From Armigeres subalbatus (taxonomy: Eukaryota; Arthropoda; Insecta; Diptera; Culicidae), in NCBI RefSeq assembly GCF_024139115.2, contig NC_085141.1:429678338-429742337 (forward strand): a stretch of DNA of 64,000 bases. Direction: 5' to 3'. Each line of letters begins with the position of its first letter. Positions within the stretch are counted from its first letter, which is position 1. Below the pieces are notes generated by a model. That model did not search any database, was not told the DNA's origin, and saw only the letters and a list, made by a program, of their open reading frames with translations. Positions 22,032 to 33,798 of this stretch are shown here, in pieces. Both the position numbers and the translations under genes were made by a program.

Positions 22032-22805
22032 GCAGTGTTGGGAAATGTACAGTAAAACACTGTGATTATGCGAATGTTTACATTTTATCCGGTCAAATTT
22101 CACGCCCCGCACAAACCGAAACGGTTTTCCAAAAAAAAATGTACGCCCCATTGCGACATTTTTTTGTCGATGAGGCAAACTGTTTTTTTGCTGCTGCGTG
22201 ATAGTCGAGCCGTCGGTGCAGTCAGCATTTGCATGAGATTTTTTTGTTTCGGTTCGTGCGCAGCGCGAACAGAGCAAAATCGAGTTTAAATGCCTGTGGT
22301 GCAAAGCCTAGAAAGAATGCTAGCCGTTGGTACTAATTCATTAGTTCTAGTCTCTAAAACGACCAAGGAATAATGAAATAATCATTTACCACCTAAAACA
22401 GTCATACGTCGTGAAATGAGCGTACAGAAACATTAATTATGGGAGAGAAAATAATAAAATCATGTGCTGACTGTCGTCTGCTTGGTCGTGGCTGCTGCTG
22501 CGGCTGCCGTTGTTTTGTTTTTCTGTGACTGCGTGGCAGAATGAATGATAAAAAGAAATGTCAACCGTTCCCGTCCCTGCGAGTGAGGGTTCTTTTGTCT
22601 ATGGCCTTTATCTTTTTTGCCTTAATTTACGTGAGGCGATGGTGCTTATTACTTCTCTCCCTATTAACGGTACAGATAACGTGGCCAGGAATAGTAATTC
22701 TAATGCTTTTGTCACTTTTGTCATAGATTGAAATTGAGGACTACACCCACCTTGATTTCTGATAGCAATCTGGACAGAGATTTCAAATTAAACATGAGTA
22801 TCACT
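22032..22805. other. Non-coding stretch
   Basis: Single-copy-looking sequence. A 61-codon ATG frame at 22541-22726 encodes a hydrophobic peptide (LLSMAFIFFALIYV...), but nothing else supports a gene. A GCTGCTGCTGCGGCTGCCG stretch lies near 22490. Confidence 0.4.
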
Positions 22806-23067
22806 CAACCGTCTAAGACGAGTTAAGTACTCTCCATTTATTTCCACCAATTATTTTCGATATCTTTGCAGATACGTATTTCGACCACAACTGTGTGGTT
22901 GTCTTCAGTGTCTCGTACTTGACTCGACTTCATTCGACTTCAAGTCGAGTCAAGTACGAGACACTGAAGACGACCATACAGTTGTGGTCGAGATACGTAT
23001 CTGCAAAGATATCGAAACTAATAGGTGGAATTAAATGGCGAGTACTTAACTCGTCTTAGACGGTTGA
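22806..23067. repeat. Palindrome of family A (about 126-bp arms)
   Basis: Left arm from CAACCGTCTAAGACGAG, right arm ending CTCGTCTTAGACGGTTG, separated by about 10 bp (near 22931-22941). The arms are nearly perfect reverse complements and include AAGTACGAGACACTGAAGAC. Position 1-120 of the window is one such right arm. It would extrude or transcribe as a long hairpin. Confidence 0.85.
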
Positions 23068-26000
23068 ATATATTCCACTAAAAGAGCTTTATATATTTTT
23101 CTGATGAGTAACTTATTTTTCATATTTCATTATGATTATTTTTCATATTTTAAATAACTTTTTTTTTAATTTCCATATCCTCATAATTTCATATTTGTAC
23201 ATTTTCATATTTTTAGTTACATATTTTATGCTTTCCTAATTTTCAAATTTTTGCTTTTCTCGTACAACAGAATTATACTGAAAGGCTATCATTTCACTGC
23301 GAAAACGAACTTTTTATAAAAGCGTTGGAGCTGAGCAAATATCCGTCTGTCCATGTGTAGGTGTGTGTGTATGTGTGCGCACAAAAGCTTGGAAAAACAT
23401 TAGACAACTTTTCATATAGTAATCGTGAACAGATTTTTTCGCGGCAAGTTGCATTCGGCAGAGGGCAAAACCTAGTTGATCACTATTGAATTTGATAACG
23501 ATCGACCGTTTAAAAGTTATGGAAAAAATGGTACATCGAACCATATTAGCACCATATAAGATTGGTGTCTTGGCTAAAGCCTTGTTGATCATTATTGAAT
23601 TTGATAACGACAAACCATTGTGTTTAAAAGTTATTAGGAAAATGGAATCGAACTATATAAGTTTGTGACGTTTGTGTCATACCACTGGTATGCTGTGAGC
23701 CTCAATATTGACAAGAAAAAATATTGGGTGTCATCTAACTCAATGATTTTCCAGGATGCTTTCTTTGTACTGGCGGCGCACTGAGGAGTATTTCAGCCCA
23801 AATCCTGGCCAAAAGTCAAAAACAAAAATTTTAGATATTTCCATATTATTTTTCGTTTTTGAACTCTCAAATAGTAATACTAATTTGCCAAGGGATTTTT
23901 GAAACAATATTGTTTACTTGTGAGCAATGCTGACTGTCAAAACTTCACCATAATTTCAATGCTAGTTTAATCGCAATTGTGCATAAAAAAATGTTCACGT
24001 TTTTTCTTGTTTTTCTTGGTTATTAGTGATTTTGAAGATGAAAATCAATGTAGGTATCAATAATGAGAGTATGTAAAACGTTTTCAAGCATGATTCGATC
24101 TGAAACCGTTTTCAGGTGATCCATAATCATGATATCATTTGCTACCTTTTTTCTACCTTTTTTACAATAATATGTTTTACAAAATAAAACTTTTAATTAG
24201 GTTCCAAACTCGTCCAAGCAACAAAATTTTCAGCGTTGGAAAGATTGGAGTTTCCTTAAAAAGCTCCACAAAACACATTTCACGCATCCTCACGCAATCG
24301 TGATTTATTTGTAATTTAATAATATGAAGTTTGCTAAAAAGCTAGTCAAAAAGATAAATAATCTTGGTTTTGAGCCACAAAGCTCACATAAATTATGTTT
24401 TGCTTCCAAAAAATAGTGATGCCAAAAAATTTGTAATTAATGATAATCAAAGAATGAAAAATAACCCACCAAAATAACAGCACCACTCGTCGCAAGCACG
24501 CTGTAGTTCTCAAAGGCAGCGTTCTTGCGCCAAGTGAAGCTTTATCAAATAACAATAACTGACGCCGCCAGTGGTCATACTGCACTGCTATGAATGAAAA
24601 AATCATAAAAACGAAAAAATACACTTTGCTGTGTATATTGACTGCATTTACAGACAATAAAATGATTGACATAGTTTTGGCCACGCTTTTACTCTGCGTA
24701 CTCCTATGTGCGGCGTTTGTGTTCGATTAGATTAGATTAGATTTATTATGTACGAGAAAGGTAGTAGGTGGATTAATCAGAGTCTTTGAGAGTATCGTTA
24801 TATCTCGCTATGCTAAATTTCTCTGAATGCGACCGTATTCTACAGCGATTCTTCAAGTTATCTTAGCTGAAATAAATTATTTGGTTGAGAGCATTATGGG
24901 TTTTGTTTGAGCCGGTATGTCACATTTTATCTTTCGCGTTTTTGTTTATCAACATATGTGTATTTTATATACATACAATCATTCGTGAGATATATGCATG
25001 CAAGGAGCACACTAATTTGTCGTATGGGAAACTAAAATGAACGAAATACCAAATTCCAAAAAAAATGTCACTTGATATTTTTCTTGATAAGGCGATCCCA
25101 TCCGCCGCTATTCTTTCGCTACCGACATGAAACCAACTTCAATGAGAACGAGAACTGATTTAAAATAAAAGAATAAACGTCGGTATGGTTTACCACCTCG
25201 AAGGTGCCACTGCACTGGTGCCAAAGGGACTGGTGTACCTGCAATTACAGCTATAAAATCCCTCAACTCAGATTGCGATCTTCCTGGATAGGTAAATCAC
25301 TGTGCCGAAAGTGGAAGGTTAGCATGTTCTAAGCATCAGGTTCTTATGGATATAGAAAATATAAAAAAATCGTTCTCTTCATTATTTGTATTATTTTATT
25401 CGCCTTAAGAATCACCCCCTTGCTTTATTCTATATCTTTGCACTGAATGCGGCAGCATTGTTTGTTTGCTGTTCATGGTGCTTGACGAGAGAACAACAGA
25501 CCGCCTTGTTTCCATACAATTTTATCGAGATGAACTATCAAAGCAATTGATTCTTAAGAATGAGACGTTGCTCCACGTTTTCTTACGAAGGATGGTAACG
25601 CGATAGTTTCAGTGGAATTTGAAAGAAAAATTCCCGCTATTCATCATTTTACTGAGTAGGAGAATCTCCGAAAGTAGAAGTGTCAAATATTAATTGTCGT
25701 TTATGTGAGACACCATGCTGCAAATGTTTGTCCAAAAACTTAATTAATTATCGGGATTCTCTAAATACTTCGGCGATATCCGATGGAATCTGTAGCCGTC
25801 TTATGTTGTCCATACGAAAGGCCTCTCTTGCAAAACCTCAGTAATGTATGCAAACCTTTATGCTTATATGTTCTGCCACACCATTCCACATGCTGGGCAT
25901 AGACACTCTGTACTATTCCAGCTCTCTCACATATGGCTTCAAACACATATCCCTACAAACTTGGTTACATCAGGAAATTATTTTCCTCATGGGAGCTAAC

Positions 26001-26244
26001 CCACTCCCATCAGCATCTCCTAAAAGGAACACACATCTACTCATACTCACGTCACTTATTCCGAACCAAACACCGGTGGTGGATACGTTTAGTTTCACTC
26101 ACAACAAGCATTCTTCGGGAAATTGAGTCTAGCTGTCTTCCTTAGGATAGCATTTCCTTTCCAATTCCATGCAAGGTACTATATCTAACAGTTATCATTT
26201 TTATTACCCAATTGATCACCAGGAATAATCTACCGAGAGACAAA
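23068..26244. other. Sparse intronic-type DNA
   Basis: AT-rich. A direct repeat pair with ATTGAATTTGATAACGA lies at 23485-23505 and 23595-23615, part of a dispersed repeat with GGCAAGTTGCATTCGGC. 24736-24785 is a family B terminus in reverse (ACGAGAAAGG...GGTGGATTAATC), preceded by GATTAGATTAGATTAGATT. No exon or gene is convincing. Confidence 0.45.
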
Positions 26245-26386
26245 AACCTGTAGCCTATATAGCTCAGCTTAAATGAAAGAGTGATGGCTTTTATAGGTTC
26301 GGGTCCTCATACAATCTTACTTCGGGGTGCTGAAGCTGGTAGGGATAAACATTGCTCTGGAGTGTCCAATAAAAATAAATAAATTA
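26245..26386 (+). repeat. tRNA-derived SINE-like copy 2
   Basis: A-box-like TAGCTCAGCTTA (26259-26270) and B-box-like GGTTCGGGTCC (26296-26306), spaced as in a tRNA promoter. The 3' end TTGCTCTGGAGTGT is followed by AATAAAAATAAATAAA. It resembles 16785-16882. It is not a tRNA gene, as no cloverleaf can be closed. Confidence 0.5.
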
Positions 26387-26639
26387 GATGGTATGAAATG
26401 AAATCAACTTTGACTTGTAAAAGAAGATTGCCGAAACTTGAATCTAGATCCCGTTTGACGAATCATACACCAAATAGATAAGGTTTATCATCAACGTTGA
26501 CATAATACAAAAATATCAATAATTGATTACAGGCATTGTAGACTCTGAATTGATATTTCACTACTGGATTCCGTGAGTAGATTAAAATAGGTGCTACAAT
26601 AATGGCGGTTAATGATGTATGATGAATGTAATGTATGAT

Positions 26640-26831
26640 CACAGAGAAACAGACGTCTCACTCAAAACATGTTCCATCGTTCACCTTTTTAACGGTGGAT
26701 TCAATTTTTTGTAGGTGGTCAATCGGCTACTGATGGATGGTCAATGGGTGAATTTAGAATTGGGCGATAATGATTCCGTGACGATGATTTTGATTGCGTT
26801 TTGTTCTAAGTGAGGCGTCTGTTTCTCTGTG
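26640..26831. mobile_element. MITE, 192 bp, 7-bp target duplication
   Basis: Ends are inverted repeats of about 24 bp, CACAGAGAAACAGACGTCTC and its complement (GAGGCGTCTGTTTCTCTGTG). They are flanked by GTATGAT on both sides (26633-26639 and 26832-26838). Length and lack of a frame fit a MITE. A 7-8-bp duplication would suit hAT-like or related superfamilies. Confidence 0.8.
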
Positions 26832-26864
26832 GTATGATGGTCTGGGTTCACATATGGGGGAACA

Positions 26865-27065
26865 ATTCATCCCATAGCTCCTATTTCCATCTCATCAAAA
26901 ACAAAGCAATGAAAAGGAATTTGGTTTGTTTTTTTTATTTTTGAGATTTTTTTCACCAGTGAGCACGTGTAAGCAAAAAGAAGCGACGATTTTGGTGCTG
27001 TATTTCTTTGTTTTGCGATGAGATGAATATATGTTCAGTGAGATGAAAACGGAACAGTTTCCCTA
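26865..27065. mobile_element. TA-flanked MITE, family D copy 2
   Basis: The same element as 11271-11486 (GGGGGAAC left end, GTTTCCC right end followed by TA, interior CATCAAAAACAAAGCAATG), somewhat diverged and with a decayed left flank. It lies only about 25 bp from the preceding MITE. Confidence 0.75.
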
Positions 27066-29393
27066 ATTTATATATTTGCTCACCAAAATGCCAATTGGAC
27101 ATAAAAACGGTACAGCCAAAAAATAATTTTACCCAGGGTAAAATGGCTAATAGTGGAATCCATTGCATCGGAATTATGCAGCTATTAGACGAAGAAATTG
27201 TATAACTTTGCAAAGCATCTTATAATGAAATCTAATGGTAGATCTCTTGAGTTCTATAATAAGAATAAATGTTACATTCGTTGATTCTCATTTCTCGAAT
27301 ATTATTCTTCCCTATTATAGATTTTTTTGTATAATAGCATTTTCAAACCATGTAATTATATAATTGAATGTTAGTCACGTTCTTCTAATGGAATTTCAAT
27401 CAAAGAAAAAAAAAACAATTTTTTGTTTAAAAAATGTCATTATGTTTAGGGAATCCACCCTTGGTTCTTTTTACCTTAGTTAGCACGGTTTTCGTGCTCG
27501 ATCATCACCGTTCGAAGACTTTCAAGTCCCCCGTACTTATAGACTTCCTAATCGATCAATCAATCAATTTTCGCCATGTCCGAGATCAAAATGGAAATCA
27601 TTCGGATGAGTATCGCCCAGTCCCAGCCCAGTCTCGTCATCCCAATTCCCAAAAATATCGTTTCCTCCCGAGATGGCTTTGAATAAGAACCGATTTAGCT
27701 GACGTGTCCAAGGTCGTCGAAAGGTTTAGCGAATGTCATGCTTCTTAAGCACCTCATGGATCCAGAGCATCCTTGCCAACAAGCGCCTTGCTAACGCTGC
27801 CTGGATCTCATGGCATTAACACGCCCATTAACACGCTGACCTCCTCGCCGCTGGTGCTAGCCATCAAAGCCTGTATTTCGCAACAACTGTCCCCCCCGAC
27901 AGGCACATTCAAGACGTCAAGTCAAGACGTGTTTTTTCCGTTTGTCATATTTTTTAACCTACAGAGTTTTGATTATCCTAGGAAAAAAGGATACGGAAGC
28001 TACAAATCGAAGAAGTTTTTTTTTGTTTTGTTCTAATATTTTATTCTTCCCGCTATTCCTTATTTTTTCTTGTTCCAGAGCCCAAAATTGTTTGATTTCT
28101 ACAAATTCTTTCCCTCCATTTCTCTTTAATTCGTGCTTTTTGAATTACATTACACATTATTCTTTACTTTTGATTTTACCGAAGAGAAATGAGAGAACGA
28201 TCAAGCGCTTAGAATCAAATAAATTCTGCAGAGCCGTGAAAAAAAAAACAAACAAAACAAAAAACAGTGAAACAGAATATCAGTATTGATTGATTAAACA
28301 TTTCGCAAAATTTGAGGGAATTAATTAACTGATGAGGCTTGATGCCTTAATCCTATTTCTGTTATATCTTGTTCCTTACAGATACTATTCATTATTTTCA
28401 AACACATGTATACTGATCCTCCGTCTGCGTAATGCGCAATAATGAATATTTATTAGTACAGATAATAATAGCTTCATGTTAAGATACTTAGTGACACCTG
28501 TGTGATTATCAATCCAAAAACGGAGTCACTACGTAACGGTTCGCTATCTGGAGAATTCATTGACAAAACAATATGCCAGAAAGGTCGCACGGTTTTATTT
28601 AAGTCGCGTCGTGAAATTCTAAAGTCTCCCCAGAGATATCATCATCCTACCATTCCCTGTTATTCTTGAAGCAGCTCATTATTTTTTATTTTAAAATTGT
28701 TCACAATAAAACTTAACCAAGACCAAAAGGTGGTTATGTGGTAAGTAAATGTGGCTTGCATTCATCAGATACGTATAAAACAAAGTAAATTTTATTATCC
28801 TTTTCAATCTCTTGGAACTCAATGTATTCCCTGACTCAGCGTAAATTCTAGCTGCTCTGAATAATTTGTATATTTGTATGTTGTAACTTCGAACAGTCGT
28901 TGATATTCTTATTTAAGTGAACACTGCTAAGCAGAAAAAATGCTAATTTATATTGGAACATGCATTTGAACAGAAAATTATATTAAACGTGCTTTAATTT
29001 TGAATTGAAATTATTAGAATCCATATACGACCATGAGAAAAAAAAATATTTGGTCGAAACTCATTATTAAAAAAATAATAATATTTTGATTTGAATTTTG
29101 ATTTATTTTATTTTCATTCATTTTTTCTGTGATGAACTTTAACTTTAATTTAACTCTAATTATATGAACAATAAGCAAACATACGTACGTGAAATTTAAA
29201 ATATCTAATATGAGATCAACAACCGTTATGAAAAGAGAGAATGAGTTATATTAAACTATTTAAGCTCAAGTAATGGGTTCACTCTTGGACAAGAATACAA
29301 ATTTTTTTTTAGGTCCGTCTAATGCATCGTTGTATTGACACACAGTGAAGCACGCGAAGAAATTACCTCAATAATACCTCAATCTGTTATTGA
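27066..29393. other. Non-coding stretch with a GC-richer island
   Basis: 27480-27910 is richer in G+C than its surroundings and contains an ATG frame of 37 codons (MSEIKMEIIRMS...). It looks like an old exon, processed pseudogene or decayed gag, but I could not recognise a family. The remainder is AT-rich with no gene. Confidence 0.4.
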
Positions 29394-29632
29394 TACCATA
29401 CTATGTTATGAACCAGCCTTGCATAAGAGGTAAAATACCAAAAATTAATATGCACACTACGTTAGGCATAACATACATAACATACAATGCCAAACACATC
29501 ACAAATTATAATTCGTTTGGTATTGAAATACCTAATTATGTTATGCCTAAAGTATTCTGCATATTATTTTTTGTTATTATTTTTTGGTATTTTACCTTTA
29601 ATGCAAGGCTAGTTCATAACAGAGTATGGTAT
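29394..29632. mobile_element. Palindromic MITE, about 240 bp
   Basis: Inverted ends starting ATACCATACTATGTTATGAA and continuing GCCTTGCAT...GGTAAAATACC for over 55 bp. A second inner pair, TAGGCATAACATA and its complement, lies near 29460 and 29540. The outermost flank GATACC/GGTATC is also symmetrical, so the exact duplication (probably TA) is ambiguous. Confidence 0.75.
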
Positions 29633-30430
29633 CGAGGTAGTCGCTCCTGCTCGGGCAGTGTTGTGGATGGAGTTGTTGGTCCGGAACCCACAGCCGACAG
29701 AGATGGGGGAGTCGACGGAAAAAGGTGTTGTTGAACCATGTGTGTGGCGGAAGTGTGCTCCCCCCAGAGCTCTTCCGAAGGCAGGTCCCTCGCCGCAGTC
29801 AGCTGTGGTTGTGATAGCTGTACTCACATGAGAAGGTCTAGGCAAGATGACGGCGTTGTCCACCAGTTCCGGTAGGGGTATAGCGTCCGCACTGATGGGG
29901 CCTGGACTATTCTGTGGCCGTTATGTTGTTGGTGTTGTTGGTGGGGTAGTAGTTACAGTGGGGGTAACGGGTACTTTTGTGTGAAGCTCCGTATGCATAT
30001 TTCTGTTGCATGTTGTCTTATAGGAGTTGGGATTGAAAAGGATAGGAAGGGTTTGTGGTAAACTTGACTTAATGGTGCAGAGATGGCAGACGGAGCTTGT
30101 AAACTGCTTACTTTACCTTGGATGGTGCCCCTCTACAAGGTCTTTGGTGGTTCCGCTTTTATGAACCGCTTCCAGGCGGTTTCCAATGCTTGTTGGTTTG
30201 AGCTTTGCTGCGGCTTGGAGTTCACTTACCTTCTTTCGTAGTTCCTGGATTTACTGGTCCTTGTTGGAACTGGTGTTTTTCGCAAAGGAGCTGGATTGTC
30301 CGGAACCGGGAAGGGCATCCACTTCTCTCCGTGCTTTGGGCTATGTGATGCCACGATCTACCTTGACCCGTTGGACCTCGACTTCCTTCAGGTATATTTT
30401 GTTGCAAGGCACAATATGTGTGTGTGTTAT
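29633..30430 (-). other. GC-rich degraded coding-like sequence
   Basis: Composition is clearly unlike the flanks, and the minus strand reads as broken, charged text (for example KHGEKWMPFPVPDNPAPL near 30300) with stops and frame changes. It may be a relic of a retrotransposon gag or ORF1. No domain is complete enough to name. Confidence 0.3.
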
Positions 30431-31229
30431 TACAATCTAACTCCCACTGGCTGGAATTATAGATATTATGACTAGAATATTCGCGCAACCATTTTATTAA
30501 TATAATTGCAAGAATCTTAAATCCGGGAGCTAGAAGGTGATAGCACTATTGTAACTCCTATAGCCCATTTCAAGAACGCATGTATTCCGAATCTCTAGTC
30601 GTGTACAATAAGCCCCGCATGATTACACCCACATATCATAAGGATATCTGATTTTCACACTTCCCGAAACAAAATTGAATCATTTTGATTCTGGCGCATA
30701 TTTAGTGATAAAGAATATAATTAATATTTAACAGTTCGTAGTCAAAAAGGCTTACCATTTTTTATCACATCATCCTTACGCAGAACATGTTTATGTATTT
30801 ATATTGCCTTTATCACAATATTAACAAGGGCATTCTTGCACAAACATGCGCGTATCACTTTTATTGCATTATGCACTGTACACTACACACCATATATTTG
30901 TTTCGACCGAGGTTACTGCTCCGGCTCTATTGTTCTATTATTTGTGCGAAATGCCGCACAGAAGCAGAACCAGAAGCGAACCGCACTGAACGACGGCCAA
31001 AACACGTTGAATCGCACATTTATTCATCGACTGCTAAGAACAGAACCAGAAACTAGGATTTTATGATTGTTCTGTGTCCTACCTATAACACGTCCGATAA
31101 AGCACCAATTTACTCCTCGACCGCGCGAACTATCAGCGTACTGAGCAGAAACACGATAAAACAGGCACTCATGTCTAACTAGTTTTGTATTGACCACAAA
31201 TACCACAAATTGACCATAAACTAACATCT
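30431..31229. other. Unassigned stretch
   Basis: 30880-31230 has a distinct composition, with GAACCAGAAGCGAACCGC and AACAGAACCAGAAAC repeats, and could be a solo LTR or promoter-like fragment. Ends could not be fixed and no partner copy is seen in the window. Confidence 0.3.
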
Positions 31230-32037
31230 AGAGGTATTTTTGATATGGTACATGCTACATGTACATGCCTTCAATATATGTTCCATTCAAAGCCCTCCAA
31301 GCATTCTAAGAACTGGAGTACAGGCCTTAAGGTCAATACGCGTAACGAAAGATCTGCATGCTCGTTTCAGAAATGTAACTTGCTCTTAGTGATTATTTGA
31401 ACCAAATTGGTAAATTAAATGCATGTTTCATTCCAGGCCATCCGAGAATTACATGAATTAAAGTTCAGGCCTTAAGGTTAAGGCGTAACGAAAGATCTAT
31501 TTGTTCCTTTCACAAATGCAACATACTCTTAGTAATCATTCGAACCAAATTGGGTAAGAATTAAACACATGCTCCATTCCAGGCCATCCAATAAATTAAA
31601 AAAATTGAGTTCAGGCCTTAAAGTCAATGTGCTACGAAAGATCTATATGCTCTATTAAGAAATGCAACATGCTCCAAGAGACCTTTTGAACCAAACTCCT
31701 TTTGTGGTGTTCAGGCCTTGAGCTCAATACGAAATGCTCTTAGAGACCATTTGAACCAAACTGGGTATTAATTGAATGCATGTTCCGTTCCGTTTAAACT
31801 GACACGGTTGATCAAAGCGACGATGGATCCGGTGATGTGCGTAGTTCGAGTTTCAGGGGCATTCTCGAGTCCCTTCGAAACCCGCAAAGGGTTACGGCAA
31901 GGTGATGGTCTTTCGTGTCTGCTATTCAACATCGCTTTGGAAGGGGCAAAACGAAGAGCAGGGATTAACACGAGTGGTAAAATTTTCAATAAGTCCGTCC
32001 AGCTATTTGGCTTCGCCGACGACATAGATATTATGGC

Positions 32038-32467
32038 CAGACATCATGCACGCGTACAAAAAAGGATAAGATGGAGCAACAACTGCTACGCGCACATAAA
32101 ATTTAGCGCACGGGAGTCTCACGAAGCTTGTGTGCCTCACATTAACATGGGTGAGTCGCATTGAGACATCTCAATGCGATCAGCTCATGCGCTGTGTGCC
32201 ATGGCAAACCTTAGCAAACAACAGCGGAGGTGCGTAAAACAGCTTGGGCGGGAGATTTTCATTCAATAATATCGTCGCCTAAGTAACGCCCGCTATGCAT
32301 TCCTAGCGCATGAAATGAGTCTCATGAGACGTACATTGAGACACGCTCACTCAGTTAGTTTATGCGCGCACTAGCTTCTCTCGTCGCACTGAATCGATGC
32401 TACGTGAGCTATCGTAGCTCATGGCACACTGTCTCATCCATGTATACACGAGAATTAAGAGACTCTG
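32038..32467. mobile_element. hAT-type non-autonomous element, 430 bp
   Basis: Splits the RTE reading frame between IDIMA and RNFEK. ATTATGGC occurs on both sides (32030-32037 and 32468-32475), an 8-bp duplication typical of hAT. Ends are CAGACATC... and ...GACTCTG, only weakly inverted (CAGA). The interior holds several palindromes such as GCATTGAGACATCTCAATGC (about 32158-32177). No transposase. Confidence 0.75.
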
Positions 32468-33141
32468 ATTATGGCACGTAACTTTGAGAAGATGGAGGAA
32501 GCCTACATCAGACTGAAGAGGGAAGCCAAGCGGATCGGACTAGTCATCAACACGTCGAAGACGAAGTACATGATAGGAAGAGGTTCAAGAGAAGACAATG
32601 TGAGCCACCCACCGCGAGTTGGCATCGGTTGTTACCGATGTTAACAAGGACGACCAGCAACCCTGTTGGGTTTGCATTGATAGACCTTTAATATATATAA
32701 ACACTAACAATGTTTGTAAGACTTCGCACGCAGTATTTTCTTAGGCCACGAATAAACACATAAATCCTAAATTTATGTGACTATTCTGTCCTAACAGTGT
32801 ATGTAAAATACTAACGCTTCGCACACCCCTGCTCGGTGGCACAAGTCTACCGAGGCGAAACCGTGGTACCTCTAAAAGCAGAGGCAACCCTAAAAGCCGA
32901 GGCTGAATGGAAGAAAGGGAGGAAAAAAAAGGAGTATCAACGAGCAAGGGGTAAGATCGTGGCAGTCGATCCAACACCAAGCGAAGATCAAGACGGAATA
33001 ACACCAGACTACAAACTTCTTTTGAGCGATTTTTATAAAAACCACGAGTGAAAACGGCTGGAACCGGGACCCGAGCATCGAGAAATCAACGAATACTACG
33101 ATTCAAGACCTTGGATAGGGATCCAAGCCGCGTATCGCGGA

Positions 33142-33798
33142 GTGTTTTCGAAGGCCTGTCGTGGCGTCTGTAGGCACACGTTCCACGAGTTGGCTGCAGT
33201 GGTCGTAATTCGCTTCCGGTCGTCATTCGCTCGGGCGGCTTTCCGCCGTTATTGGCCGTGCCTGGTGGCCATCCGACAGTACCGCAATCGTTTGACCGGA
33301 GTCGTTCGTCATCCGACAATTTTCGGGCGGATGTGCCCGGGGATAACCACGTGGTCAACCCTAGCCCTACCTGCGGCGTTCGGCGAAGCCACAATATTCG
33401 GGAACAAGCCTCCGGGTCCAACCACAAACACCCACCCCAGCGGCATTGTGCCGCACTCGGCAGTGTGCTTGGCCTGCTTTCACCAGCCTCCGTGCCCGAC
33501 CGCAACCATCAACACCGGTGGCGTTTTGCCGCGTCCGGCCGTGTGCCCAACCTGCCTTAGCCAGTCTCCGTGTCCAACCACAAACACCCACCCCAGCGGC
33601 ATTGTGCCGCACTCGGCAGTGTACTTGGTCTGCTTTCGCCAGCCTCCGTGCCCGACCGCAACCATCAACACCGGTGGCGTATTGCCGTGTCCGGCCGTGT
33701 GCCCAACCTGCCTTCGCCTGTCTCCGCGTCCAACAACAAACACCCGCCCCAGCGGCATTGTGCCGCATTCGGCCGTGTGCTCGGTCTGCCTAAGGTAA
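33142..33798 (+). CDS. Tandem-repeat open frame, Cys/Pro/Thr-rich (218 codons)
   Basis: An open frame with no recognisable family. After a 90-residue lead, the product is a 52-residue tandem repeat made of two related 26-residue halves. One half contains NTHPSGIVPHSAVCLACF and the other INTGGVLPRPAVCPTCL. Nearly every half keeps a VCxxC pair (one has VYLVC). Repeats begin near 33425, 33581 and 33737. Because the period (156 bp) is divisible by three, all frames stay open, and a long minus-strand frame also exists. Openness is therefore weak evidence for a protein. No good start codon context or partner gene is evident. It could be a minisatellite in a transposon UTR. Confidence 0.3.
   Translation: MFSKACRGVCRHTFHELAAVVVIRFRSSFARAAFRRYWPCLVAIRQYRNRLTGVVRHPTIFGRMCPGITTWSTLALPAAFGEATIFGNKPPGPTTNTHPSGIVPHSAVCLACFHQPPCPTATINTGGVLPRPAVCPTCLSQSPCPTTNTHPSGIVPHSAVYLVCFRQPPCPTATINTGGVLPCPAVCPTCLRLSPRPTTNTRPSGIVPHSAVCSVCLR
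33415..33790 (+). repeat. 156-bp minisatellite (2.4 units, 78-bp half-units)
   Basis: CAAACACC(C/T)ACCCCAGCGG recurs at about 33425, 33581 and 33737, exactly 156 bp apart. The alternating half carries CAACACCGGTGGCG. GC content is far above the surroundings. Confidence 0.85.

Noticed and set aside
22541..22726. 61-codon ATG frame with hydrophobic product
   Set aside because: Short, low complexity, no splice or promoter context, no relatives; probably chance.
26245..26386. tRNA gene
   Set aside because: A and B box-like motifs are present but the arms of a cloverleaf do not pair; the A-rich 3' end and second copy fit a SINE.
30880..31230. Solo LTR
   Set aside because: No TG...CA boundaries, no flanking duplication and no second copy in the window; left unassigned.
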